From the NCBI RefSeq assembly GCF_002214605.1, contig NZ_CP015193.1, forward strand, positions 1,096,978 to 1,160,977: 64,000 nt of DNA, read 5' to 3'. Made by a program: the position numbers and the translations under genes. The notes beneath the pieces are model-generated. The model did not search any database. It worked only from the letters and a program-made list of their open reading frames with translations, and was not told where the DNA came from. The stretch comes from Thermococcus chitonophagus. Its GTDB lineage: Archaea; Methanobacteriota_B; Thermococci; Thermococcales; Thermococcaceae. Numbering within the stretch: position 1 is the first letter of the stretch; every line of letters begins with the position of its first letter. Below, in pieces: positions 54,432 through 62,127 of this stretch.

Positions 54432-55217
54432 TCACCCGCTAATCGTTGTAGTTTCGTTGGCATAGAAGTGGATAGTTCCATTGGCCGGGTATCTTACCTC
54501 ATTGCCACTGAGGTCTTGGGCTATGACGTAGAGGTCGAGGTAATAGTAAGTGGTATCTGTAATGTTAGCATCAACTTTAATAGTGGCCACCCAAGGTGCA
54601 GCCGTTAGGGTCGCATTGGCCCAAGTGGCATTAGTCAAGTTGCCATCCTGGGTAATGGCATAGTAGATAATCACGTTCTTTATGGCGTCATTGTCGGTTG
54701 CATTGACGGTTATCGTCGCGTTTCCTGTAGTAGCGTTATAGGTGATCGTTACTCCATTAACTTTGGGAGGAACGGTGTCCTTGACTTGGATGGTGTATAC
54801 CTTGGTTTCAAAGGTCTTATTCTGATTATATTCGACTTTCACCTTGTAATAGACTGTATCTCCGAATGTTGAAGGAATTTCCGTTGCATAAGTTCCGTTT
54901 CCAAGGGTCGAGGCATTTATGGAGACGTAGGTTGCATTTTCAGGATCTGCAACGTTTAGTGCATATAGGACCTGCACGCTACTAAGGTTGAAGTGCTCAT
55001 AGTTCGTTATGTTGAAAATCAGCTTAACATGCCCGTTTTCTAAGACTTCTGCTTTTATGTCTTTGATATCGAGCTGATAGGTCTCATTGTCTTTGTTTAT
55101 CTTATCCAAAACTGGTATTGGTGCTCCGTCGAACCAGCCCGCGTAGGCTGCATATGCTATTATTCCAAATAGGAAGACTAATCCTATAGTAACTAACTGT
55201 CTTTCTCTTTTTCTCAT
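54432..55217 (-). CDS. Membrane-anchored protein with two Ig-like domains
   Basis: 261 residues: an N-terminal anchor helix (LVTIGLVFLFGIIAYAAYAG), then two Ig/fibronectin-like beta domains rich in Asn-X-Thr sites (the second begins VKDTVPPKVNGVTITYN). Such modules act as surface or virion spike components. ATGA overlap with the gene upstream. Confidence 0.7.
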   Translation of the reverse strand: MRKRERQLVTIGLVFLFGIIAYAAYAGWFDGAPIPVLDKINKDNETYQLDIKDIKAEVLENGHVKLIFNITNYEHFNLSSVQVLYALNVADPENATYVSINASTLGNGTYATEIPSTFGDTVYYKVKVEYNQNKTFETKVYTIQVKDTVPPKVNGVTITYNATTGNATITVNATDNDAIKNVIIYYAITQDGNLTNATWANATLTAAPWVATIKVDANITDTTYYYLDLYVIAQDLSGNEVRYPANGTIHFYANETTTISG

Positions 55218-55468
55218 CCTAAAACACCTCCTATCTTTTCAAGAATGCTCGGGAGAGAGTGAAGTATGGTCTTCACAAGGTCAACAAATGGATCAACAAG
55301 CCCAAATTGGTAAAGAAAGCTTGTAAGCCCAAGTAAGGCGATAACGGCTCTCATTTTTCCTCTGATGAAGAGTGCAACAAAAAGCAGCACTATACCCAAG
55401 GCAAGGTAAGGGTAATCTTTTGCAAGGTTTTGCATTGTGGTTATTGCGGTTGTTACCTCCATCTTCAT
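55214..55468 (-). CDS. Small membrane protein
   Basis: 84 residues with two hydrophobic segments (LALGIVLLFVALFIRG and AVIALLGLTSFLYQFGLV) and an amphipathic end. It is of the size of small hydrophobic coat proteins, but no relation can be shown. It overlaps both neighbours by 4 nt. Confidence 0.65.
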   Translation of the reverse strand: MKMEVTTAITTMQNLAKDYPYLALGIVLLFVALFIRGKMRAVIALLGLTSFLYQFGLVDPFVDLVKTILHSLPSILEKIGGVLG

Positions 55469-55803
55469 CCCCTCCTTGCAGCTGAAGTTGCAGCTATTGC
55501 CCCGAGAATTGTTCCAATTGCAAAGCCAACTGCACTCTTGACTACCTCATATGCAACTTGCTCTATGTTGCCTGTCATGCTTGTTAGGGCGAAAATGCCA
55601 AGCCATCCAAGTGCTAATGCATCGAGAACTCCCCAATTTTCTCTGTCGAGTAATCTAAGTATTGAGAGGGCTGAAATTGTGGAGGGAATGTAGAGTGCCC
55701 AAAATCCACTAAGCCCGATAAGCTTCCCGAATTCTACTGTGTATTCCTTGAAGTACGTGATTAGGAGAATAAATGAAAGGAAGGAAGCTAAGAATCTCAG
55801 CAT
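55465..55803 (-). CDS. Multi-pass membrane protein
   Basis: 112 residues with three or four hydrophobic helices, ending in Ala/Gly-rich AIGTILGAIAATSAARRG. It overlaps the next gene by 4 nt. No family recognised. Confidence 0.65.
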   Translation of the reverse strand: MLRFLASFLSFILLITYFKEYTVEFGKLIGLSGFWALYIPSTISALSILRLLDRENWGVLDALALGWLGIFALTSMTGNIEQVAYEVVKSAVGFAIGTILGAIAATSAARRG

Positions 55804-55807
55804 GGCA

Positions 55808-56320
55808 TCACCCCAGGAAGTTTAGTCCTAATCCTGGTGGGAGAATTGTTAGGTACTGGAACTTCGTTGCAATAGTTGCTCCGAGCCATAGCCACAACAA
55901 TAACTCGTCATCCCCTGTTTCTGGTGCAAAGATGTACAGTGCTATTAAACCGGCAACGAAGATGTTTGCAGGGCTTATTGTTCCTATGTTCATTGTTATC
56001 GTCCCTGTTAGGGCCCACACCACTACAAAGAACCCTAATCCTGCAAACAATAAGCTGACAATCACTGCAGAGATTCTGCTCTTTCCAGCTGGTGAGTTCG
56101 TTGCGTAGGCGTAAAGCTTATTGTAGAAGTCATTCTTGTCTGCAAATCTATCAAATAACTCAATGAGGGCAACGAAGGCTAATGGAATGCTTGCTAAGGC
56201 AACGTTAGTCTCTGCTATCGTTACGCTGTGGTCTGCTGCATAGGCAAGTAAAAATCCCAAAAGACCAGAGGCAAGGGCAGTTTTCAATAGCCATTGGCCT
56301 ATCTTCAATTTCCTATCCAT
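55808..56320 (-). CDS. Four-helix membrane protein
   Basis: 170 residues with about four or five membrane segments and a conserved-looking acidic loop (FAPETGDDELLLWLWLG). It shares one base with the end of the large surface protein gene upstream. No family recognised. Confidence 0.65.
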   Translation of the reverse strand: MDRKLKIGQWLLKTALASGLLGFLLAYAADHSVTIAETNVALASIPLAFVALIELFDRFADKNDFYNKLYAYATNSPAGKSRISAVIVSLLFAGLGFFVVVWALTGTITMNIGTISPANIFVAGLIALYIFAPETGDDELLLWLWLGATIATKFQYLTILPPGLGLNFLG

Positions 56321-58464
56321 TACCTAATCACCTCCAGAAGGAAGTCAAGAACTCCGGCATACTTGCCCAGGAACCAACCCAGGATTATGAGCAGTCCGAG
56401 TAATCCCCAGGAATTGCCAAGTACCCTACTCAGAACTAGGGCTAAGAGAAGCCCAACTGCAAGAACTATTATGTCATCTGTATCAAGCGGTATATTCAGG
56501 CCTGCTAAGGTTAAGGCTATGCTGGGCTCATACTGCTTTGCTAGCTTGCTTGTCTCTTCTGCTTTCTTCGCGTCGAGCTCGGCCTGTTCGTGCTCATTGT
56601 GTAATGCCTTATATGCTGCATTCTTATAATAATCACCTGATATCTCATGCTTTTTGGCCGCATTCAGATAATTCAGGAGAGTTTGGACACTCTTAGTTGA
56701 CTTTACCTTTTCAAGGTCTTTTATTGCTGCCTTGTACTCCTTGATTGCTTTTTCTGCATAATCAATGGCTTTTTGGTTGTTCTGAGCTTGTGCCTTCTCT
56801 TTTAGCTCCTCTACCTCAGTTATCTTATCCTGCAGTCCAGTGATCCACTCATTAGCCTGAGCTACTATGTGCTCTCTATCTGCCTCAGAGATCTCATTGT
56901 CTTCAACCAACTTTGTAAGCTGCTCTACCTGTGTATCGTCGAGTTTTAATCTCTCATTTTGGAGCACTGAAATTAGAGGTTCTACAGCAAGCCATGTCTT
57001 GATGGTTGTGTTGTCATCACGTTTTATCTTGAACAGGGCAAATCCGTAGACCTTATACGTTACTGCAGCGGGATCATCCGTATACCTTGCCGAGAGTTGC
57101 TTTTCTATTGAAGAGGTTAAGGCTCCTAGGTTCCCCCTTATGCTATCTGCAACTTCATAATCTCCACTCTTCGTGACTTTAACAACTACAAGCCTGAAAT
57201 CATCCGTTATCTCTGGATTTAGAGGATCAAAGTATCCTGGGTTTCTTGCAAAGGTAAACATGAAGTCTGCAGTGCTCCCAATCACATGGACTGGAGTTGC
57301 TGCGGTAATAACGAAGACGTTGCTAACTGCACCACCAAACTTCTCCTTGTATATTGACCATTTACTTGCATACTCAGTTGAGAGGAACTTAGTTGGAATA
57401 CTGGCGTACATCCCCTTATCTATGAGGACAATATCGGATGCTCTGGTTACATGGCGCCAAGCTGAAATTGTATGAACGCTGTAGTCAATATCAACGATCT
57501 TTACAAACTCATAGCATGTGTTTGTAGAAGGATCCCATTTCTTATTTCCAGTACAAGTTTCTTGAGTATCATTGGTACTTTGCCAGACTTCCCTATAGGC
57601 GTCTATGTTCACATAAATCTCAAAACTCTTTGTTGTAGCGTTAAACAGCTTTTCAACATCCTCTCTGCTTAAAACTCCAGTCTCTATTATTCTCTCAACA
57701 ATGCTAACGTAATCGTCTGGAACTTTCATTATAGTTGTGTAGACAGCCTGACCTCCGTTCAGGCCTTCACTTCCTTGCCCATAGTCCCAAGTTCTTGCCC
57801 AGTATACTCTCCCATCCTCGTCCTTGAGATAAACAGTGACTTTTCTCAGGTGTATATAGTTAAATGGGATAGGGCTTTTCCTAAACTCTAGTTTTATTTG
57901 AATTGGGAATGCACTAAAGCCGTAAATCTTCTCGGGTCCCCAAACTGTTGCAATGATATCACCAGTTGCTCCACTCTCTGCAGTATCGTATTTCACCAAA
58001 TCGCTTCTCAGCTTAGCTGAAACTTCCGCTATGGCTTTATACGCTTCCTTGTTTGCGTTCTCAGTTATGTGTTTCAAATCACTAAGATCTGAATCCGTGC
58101 TTACGGTAGTAGTATTTGCGTACCTCTCCGAGTTCATGGGAATGCTCTTCTTGTCCTCATCTCCTCCAAGGACGTAGTTCTTGATTGCTCCATATATACC
58201 GCCAATTACAGCTCCTGCAATTGCTCCAACCTTAGCACCACCTGCAGCACATACCGCTGACAGGGTTCCCCCTGAAAATATACCACAGACTACTGCACCT
58301 GCAATTGCCCCAACAACAGCACCTGCACCTGCAGTCTTTACAGTGTCCCAGAACTTTGATACCTTCTCCTTCAATCCTGAGAAGCTAAATGCAGCTACTT
58401 GGGCGTCATTTACAGTCGCTAAGATTAATGTAAAAGCAAGGAAGAAGGCAAAAGCTGTTCTCAT
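56320..58464 (-). CDS. Large exported membrane protein
   Basis: 714 residues. A signal peptide (FAFFLAFTLILATVNDAQVA) is followed by a Gly/Ala-rich hydrophobic hairpin (residues 45-90, AGAGAVVGAIAGAVVCG). A long beta-rich external domain comes next, then a coiled coil (about 520-640) and two C-terminal membrane helices (IIVLAVGLLLALVLSRVLG, LLGLLIILGWFLGKYAG). The Gly-rich hairpin recalls fusion- or glycine-zipper-like segments. A cell-envelope or virion surface role is likely. Coupled by 4-nt overlap to the lectin-like gene. Confidence 0.75.
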   Translation of the reverse strand: MRTAFAFFLAFTLILATVNDAQVAAFSFSGLKEKVSKFWDTVKTAGAGAVVGAIAGAVVCGIFSGGTLSAVCAAGGAKVGAIAGAVIGGIYGAIKNYVLGGDEDKKSIPMNSERYANTTTVSTDSDLSDLKHITENANKEAYKAIAEVSAKLRSDLVKYDTAESGATGDIIATVWGPEKIYGFSAFPIQIKLEFRKSPIPFNYIHLRKVTVYLKDEDGRVYWARTWDYGQGSEGLNGGQAVYTTIMKVPDDYVSIVERIIETGVLSREDVEKLFNATTKSFEIYVNIDAYREVWQSTNDTQETCTGNKKWDPSTNTCYEFVKIVDIDYSVHTISAWRHVTRASDIVLIDKGMYASIPTKFLSTEYASKWSIYKEKFGGAVSNVFVITAATPVHVIGSTADFMFTFARNPGYFDPLNPEITDDFRLVVVKVTKSGDYEVADSIRGNLGALTSSIEKQLSARYTDDPAAVTYKVYGFALFKIKRDDNTTIKTWLAVEPLISVLQNERLKLDDTQVEQLTKLVEDNEISEADREHIVAQANEWITGLQDKITEVEELKEKAQAQNNQKAIDYAEKAIKEYKAAIKDLEKVKSTKSVQTLLNYLNAAKKHEISGDYYKNAAYKALHNEHEQAELDAKKAEETSKLAKQYEPSIALTLAGLNIPLDTDDIIVLAVGLLLALVLSRVLGNSWGLLGLLIILGWFLGKYAGVLDFLLEVIR

Positions 58465-60674
58465 CTCCTCACCTCCCTAACGATAAGCAGAAGGGCTACT
58501 ACTCCTAGAACACCCCACATCCACAACGGCAGCCCGAGAGGTCCTTCTCCTCCAAGTGGTAGTGAGAACCCTGTATCCTCTATTATCACGTGAACAAGGC
58601 CTTGGTATGTGGTAGCATTTCCTTGCAGAACCCTTAGCGTAAGATCATATGCATCGAACTGGACATCCTTTGGAACTGAAAAGGCGATATCAATAGTCTT
58701 CTCACTAAGTGGAGCAACTGCTATCTGCTTGGTTACATTTCCCTCTATGAAGCCTCCCTCAAGAACAACTGTGTAGTATTGGGTTCTGCTTGTTGGGTTC
58801 CTTATCTTGACTTTAATTGTTCCAATGTCTCCTTTGCCAACGTTTACAGTATCGGTTAAGATAGAAACTGCAGGATTCACTTTAATGCTCCAAACTGCAG
58901 TATAACCGTTCCAAGAAACCTTAAGAGTATAATCTCCCTCGGCTGGTATATTTACTGTGAATGCATGTCCCTCATAAGGACCAAAGGTGTAGCTGTCGCT
59001 CCATATCTCGGTTCCATTCGGATCAAGTAGACTTAGAGTAATCAGGACTTGTTGGCCGCTTGCTTCGTTGATTCTTACTTCATTTTCACCAACACTCCAA
59101 GTACTTGGCAACTGCACCTGGAACGGAAGTTGTTTAACTGTATATACAATCTGCTTTGTTGCCTCGTATGTTTTAGTCCCCAGGGCATCTTGGCTTGTTA
59201 TTGTTACTGAGAAAGTCTTGGTTCCAGGAGTGCCTGCCTTGAATTTTATCGTGATCTCTGTTAGAGAGGAAATGTCACCGAGATAATATTTGCCATTTTC
59301 ACTTGAAATAATGGAAGCACCTTTGCGAACCTCGAGAGGGGTAATTCCAGAAACTGATAAGTAGGCATTCTTTGTTGCTTCCTGAGCTATGGGCTCAATC
59401 TGAAGTTTGACTTCTGTTAGAGTGTTCTCAAATGTTGTTATGTTCGATGGAGCTTCTATCATTACTGCAGCACTTGATGGGTACATTTCTACTTCTACTG
59501 TCATGTCTGATTGGACGTCTATCGTTTTAGTGACGCTCCAGTAGCCGCTTTTCTCGAAAGTGAGCGTGTGAGTGCCCTTGGGGAGTTCAATGCTGTCTCC
59601 TGAATTTATCGTGCCGAGAACTTGATCTCCTTCTTTGACTACTACATTATCTAAGGGCTGGTTAGTGAGGGCATCTTTTATGTTGATTGTTATTGGTGCT
59701 GTGTTGTATCTTACTTTTATTGAGTAGATGTAGAGGCTTGTTACTGCCCACGCCCAATCGCCAGCCAATAAATGCTGTCCTATCGTCAGTGATTTTATTT
59801 TACCAGTAACAACAGTTGGGAGGGTATAATTTGAGTAAGTTACGTTGTTAAGAATATCTTTCACAATAACGTGATTTCCGCTGAATTCTACTGTTAGCAT
59901 GACTTCTTTATTTGTCGTATTCCAGTCCTTCGACTCTAACAATGACTTGGAGCCATCAATATTAATCAGATAGAGGTGGTACCTCCATGGGGATCTTCCG
60001 TCATTATCACCGTGAAAACTAATTCCAATTCCCGCCCCACTCTCATCAATGAACTTGAAACCAAATGACATCCTACCATAACCATTCGGATCACCAAACG
60101 AGTAATGGATTTCAAAATACGTTGCTGGAATAGTAAAGTTTATCACTGCATAAGCATTATTCGGAGGCAAACTCAACCCACCATTTACGTACTCAGCACC
60201 ATTATACAACACCGCCTCTGACAAATCAACAACCTCAAGAGCACTTACCTCTCCTATCTGAACGCTAACCGCCGCTAAAACAACCAATAGAGCTATAATA
60301 ATGCTAACTTTCCTCATCCCTCCCCCCTCCACTCCATAATCCAGCCCTATTGCTCCAACAAGACTTAATGTTAGAACAACATTCTGAACGTTGTTCTTGA
60401 ACGCTTCAAGAAGAGCGAAGTTGCTTTGCTTCAACAGAGCGAACAGAAAACTCAACAAGAGCATGTCATAGAGTAAAACACGCCAGCCCGCGCTAAAGGG
60501 TCTTATGTTGATGATATTCCTGTTACCCTTGTTCGTAAGAGCCCAATGAAGCAGTATCCCGCCCAAGGCACCTACCGCGATAGAGACCTTATCTTGTAAG
60601 GGCCAAGCGATTTTGTACCACAACCCCAAGATCACTAAGAATATCAAGAGCTGGAGAAGGCTCTTGGCGTTCAT
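58461..60674 (-). CDS. LamG-like surface protein fused to a membrane domain
   Basis: 737 residues. Residues 1-115 form a membrane domain with about four helices. A second start-like signal peptide begins at residue 120 (MRKVSIIIALLVVLAAVSVQ) directly after a GGAGGGGGGAGGG site. Residues 145-320 resemble a LamG/concanavalin-type jelly roll (AYAVINFTIPATYFEIHYSF, GIGISFHGDNDG). A PEGA-like repeat (LTFEKSGYWSVTKTIDVQ) and two or three Ig-like domains follow, then a C-terminal anchor ending RREV-type basic residues. LamG-type domains are known in glycoproteins of the Pyrococcus virus PAV1. A shorter protein from the internal ATG (60317) may be the mature surface product. Confidence 0.8.
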   Translation of the reverse strand: MNAKSLLQLLIFLVILGLWYKIAWPLQDKVSIAVGALGGILLHWALTNKGNRNIINIRPFSAGWRVLLYDMLLLSFLFALLKQSNFALLEAFKNNVQNVVLTLSLVGAIGLDYGVEGGGMRKVSIIIALLVVLAAVSVQIGEVSALEVVDLSEAVLYNGAEYVNGGLSLPPNNAYAVINFTIPATYFEIHYSFGDPNGYGRMSFGFKFIDESGAGIGISFHGDNDGRSPWRYHLYLINIDGSKSLLESKDWNTTNKEVMLTVEFSGNHVIVKDILNNVTYSNYTLPTVVTGKIKSLTIGQHLLAGDWAWAVTSLYIYSIKVRYNTAPITINIKDALTNQPLDNVVVKEGDQVLGTINSGDSIELPKGTHTLTFEKSGYWSVTKTIDVQSDMTVEVEMYPSSAAVMIEAPSNITTFENTLTEVKLQIEPIAQEATKNAYLSVSGITPLEVRKGASIISSENGKYYLGDISSLTEITIKFKAGTPGTKTFSVTITSQDALGTKTYEATKQIVYTVKQLPFQVQLPSTWSVGENEVRINEASGQQVLITLSLLDPNGTEIWSDSYTFGPYEGHAFTVNIPAEGDYTLKVSWNGYTAVWSIKVNPAVSILTDTVNVGKGDIGTIKVKIRNPTSRTQYYTVVLEGGFIEGNVTKQIAVAPLSEKTIDIAFSVPKDVQFDAYDLTLRVLQGNATTYQGLVHVIIEDTGFSLPLGGEGPLGLPLWMWGVLGVVALLLIVREVRR
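60317..60329 (-). promoter_or_regulatory. Internal ribosome binding site and alternative start in the surface-protein gene
   Basis: On the minus strand, GGAGGGGGGAGGG is followed directly by an in-frame ATG (60317-60315) and a full signal peptide. It would give a 618-residue secreted protein without the N-terminal membrane domain. Confidence 0.55.
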
Positions 60675-60838
60675 ACTGACATCACCTTTCTTGCTTTTGA
60701 TAATTCGGCAATTGTTTGCTGTAATTCGCGTTCTACTCTGATTTTCTCTTCGAGAATGCGATGATACTCCTGCTCAAGCCTTGCCTTCCTCTTCTTCAAC
60801 TTCCTCAACTTTTTCTCAAGTCTTTCAATAGAATCCAC
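60671..60838 (-). CDS. Short coiled-coil protein, first gene of the surface operon
   Basis: A GTG at 60838 starts 55 codons (VDSIERLEKKLRKLKKRKAR onwards), an almost continuous basic/acidic coiled coil. Its TGA overlaps the ATG of the LamG-like gene (ATGA), which supports real translation. GGGTGG precedes the GTG. No family recognised; it is too short for many gene finders. Confidence 0.6.
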   Translation of the reverse strand: MDSIERLEKKLRKLKKRKARLEQEYHRILEEKIRVERELQQTIAELSKARKVMSV

Positions 60839-60881
60839 ACTAGGCCACCCAAATAATGAGAATTCGCCATTAAAAGAAAAG

Positions 60882-60917
60882 AATATTTAAAATTGGATAC
60901 AAATTGGCTTAAAATTG
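60882..60917. promoter_or_regulatory. TATA box and 11-bp-spaced AAATTG repeats of the surface operon
   Basis: On the minus strand TTTAAATATT (about 60882-60890) is a TATA box, placed to start transcription about 20 bp before the GTG at 60838. Immediately upstream, AAATTG occurs three times exactly 11 bp apart (60890, 60901 and 60912), all on the same DNA face. This is a likely operator, perhaps for the RHH protein encoded next door. Confidence 0.6.
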
Positions 60918-60932
60918 AATTAAAAGCCGATT

Positions 60933-61103
60933 TTAAGATTGCTTTTTAACCTCCTCATATAACCTCCTGATGGCCATCCTAACAACTGCCGAATTGTTGT
61001 TTATACCCAACGCCTTGGAGATCTCCTTGATCATCCTATGCGTCTCGCTATCGATAGTGAAAGTCCAAGCATACATTCCAGTGGAAGCCTTACCCCTACC
61101 CAA
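60933..61103 (-). CDS. Ribbon-helix-helix regulator
   Basis: About 56 residues with an RHH domain: MYAWTFTIDSETHRMIKEIS, a turn GINNNSA, then VVRMAIRRLYEEVKKQS. The TTG at 61103 is preferred: GGGAGGTGG lies before it, and the stop of the 37-residue ORF is 4 nt upstream. It is the third gene of a run starting with the integrase C-terminal part and ends next to the three AAATTG repeats of the surface-operon promoter, so it may control that operon. Confidence 0.7.
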   Translation of the reverse strand: MGRGKASTGMYAWTFTIDSETHRMIKEISKALGINNNSAVVRMAIRRLYEEVKKQS

Positions 61104-61107
61104 CTCC

Positions 61108-61221
61108 CTACCACCTCCCTCTAATTTTCCAGTACTCAACTCCAGAGGCAAACAGGACTATGAGAGTAAACAGCATGACGAAAACAATGAAGACAAAAAG
61201 CATCCTAACAATAAAGATCAT
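61108..61221 (-). CDS. Tiny single-helix membrane protein
   Basis: An ATG at 61221 overlaps the integrase stop (ATGA) and opens a 37-codon frame. It begins MIFIVRMLFVFIVFVMLFTL, one strong transmembrane helix, and ends in a basic tail. The tight overlap upstream and the closely placed RHH start downstream support it. No family recognised. Confidence 0.5.
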   Translation of the reverse strand: MIFIVRMLFVFIVFVMLFTLIVLFASGVEYWKIRGRW

Positions 61222-62062
61222 TCCAAACCCTCCAGAACCTTCTTCAAATCATCAACAACTTTTGAATAGGCCTCATCCGCCTCCAATTCTAAGTCGAGAT
61301 AGTGTTTCTCTAAAACTGTTCTTGGAACCCTGCTCTGTATGTAGTCTATTATGTGATCCTTCACACCATGCATTGAGAGAAATGTTGCATGCCATTTCCT
61401 TATCGTTGAGGCGTTCACTCTTCCATAGCGAAGCCTCTTCCCTATCGTGTCCTCTTTTATCTCAACTGACCTAAGTTCCTTGATAATGTCTGCAGGCATG
61501 TAAATGAAGAGGGTTGCCTTAGTCCCCCTCCTTTCTATTATTGCATATTTAGCTATGTTTGGATATTTTGGAGGAAATATGACCTTGCTAGGATCAAAGT
61601 TAGTGAGCATCTTATGGACTGCCCTAAGCCTTGCCCCACTGAACACTAGAATCTTAAAGAAAAGCTGAGTCACCTCGTCAGAATGCTTCTTGTGATACTC
61701 CCAAGCTTCGAGCAGTTCCTCAGTTGAAATCCTTATTTTGCTTTCCTTTGTTGCCTTGATTGGTATTGCATCTTTGAGCTCTTCAGCAAGTACTGGACTG
61801 ATAATCTTCTTGCTTCTCAGGAACTGCACAAATTTCCTGAGTGCCTTACACAGATGGCGCTTATAGTTCTCCTTGGCGAGGGCCTTCTCAAGTTCACCAA
61901 CTGAGTGTGGGCTGTATTTATCAAAGAACTTCCTCAATGCCCTAGCGTATTCGGAAGCTGTTTCTTCCGATAATGCTCCTGCTTTCACTTGAGCGGAGAG
62001 CCATTCCAAAAATAACCCTTCATATCTGACCCATAAAGTATTTAAACCCCTAAAATCTACTG
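61218..62062 (-). CDS. Integrase, catalytic C-terminal part (int-C)
   Basis: The larger part of a tyrosine recombinase of the SSV type. About 280 residues follow the att-encoded peptide (frame open from 62108). Catalytic features are ILVFSGARLRAVHKML with the first arginine, IRKWHATFLSMHGV with a histidine, and the nucleophile tyrosine in TVLEKHYLDLE. The N-terminal half is at 40192-40445. After integration neither half alone is complete, so excision would need another source of enzyme or activity of the fragments. Related integrases of Thermococcales elements (pTN3) are known to act on chromosomal sequences too. Confidence 0.9.
62039..62046 (+). promoter_or_regulatory. Element-borne TATA box for the methyltransferase gene
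   Basis: TATTTAAA is followed after about 25 bp by the att repeat and after 82 bp by the methyltransferase ATG. It lies inside the integrase frame (opposite strand). It would replace the tRNA-Gly promoter that originally lay upstream. Confidence 0.4.
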
Positions 62063-62107
62063 CCTCCCAAGCCGGCGACCCGGGTTCAAATCCCGGCCAC
62101 CGCACCA
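62062..62107 (+). repeat. attR: 46-bp attachment repeat
   Basis: Exact copy of the 3' part of tRNA-Gly(CCC), identical to 40192-40237. Without the 5' half it is not a functional tRNA. Confidence 0.95.
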
Positions 62108-62127
62108 CACTTTTTTGAGGGAGGAAA

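Larger units (their letters stand above)
40192..62107. mobile_element. Integrated pT26-2/TKV-type plasmid or virus-like element
   Basis: About 21.9 kb bounded by an exact 46-bp repeat of the 3' half of tRNA-Gly(CCC). The integrase is split between the two ends, the hallmark of SSV-type integration. Inside are a replication/regulation block, an AT-rich cargo block, a HerA/FtsK-like ATPase operon and a large operon of membrane and secreted proteins. Size, integrase type and gene classes resemble the pT26-2, TKV2/TKV3 and PHV1 group of Thermococcales elements, by recollection of those families. Both halves of the integrase are open, so excision may still be possible. No double jelly-roll capsid protein is recognised, so virus versus plasmid is open. 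Confidence 0.92.

Noticed and set aside
53147-60674. A double jelly-roll major capsid protein, as in some related elements
   Set aside because: None of the products shows the expected size and beta-rich unanchored pattern; all are exported, anchored or multi-pass membrane proteins.
62062-62107. A second tRNA-Gly gene
   Set aside because: Only the 3' 46 bp are present; the acceptor 5' strand and D arm are missing, so it is the attR copy.
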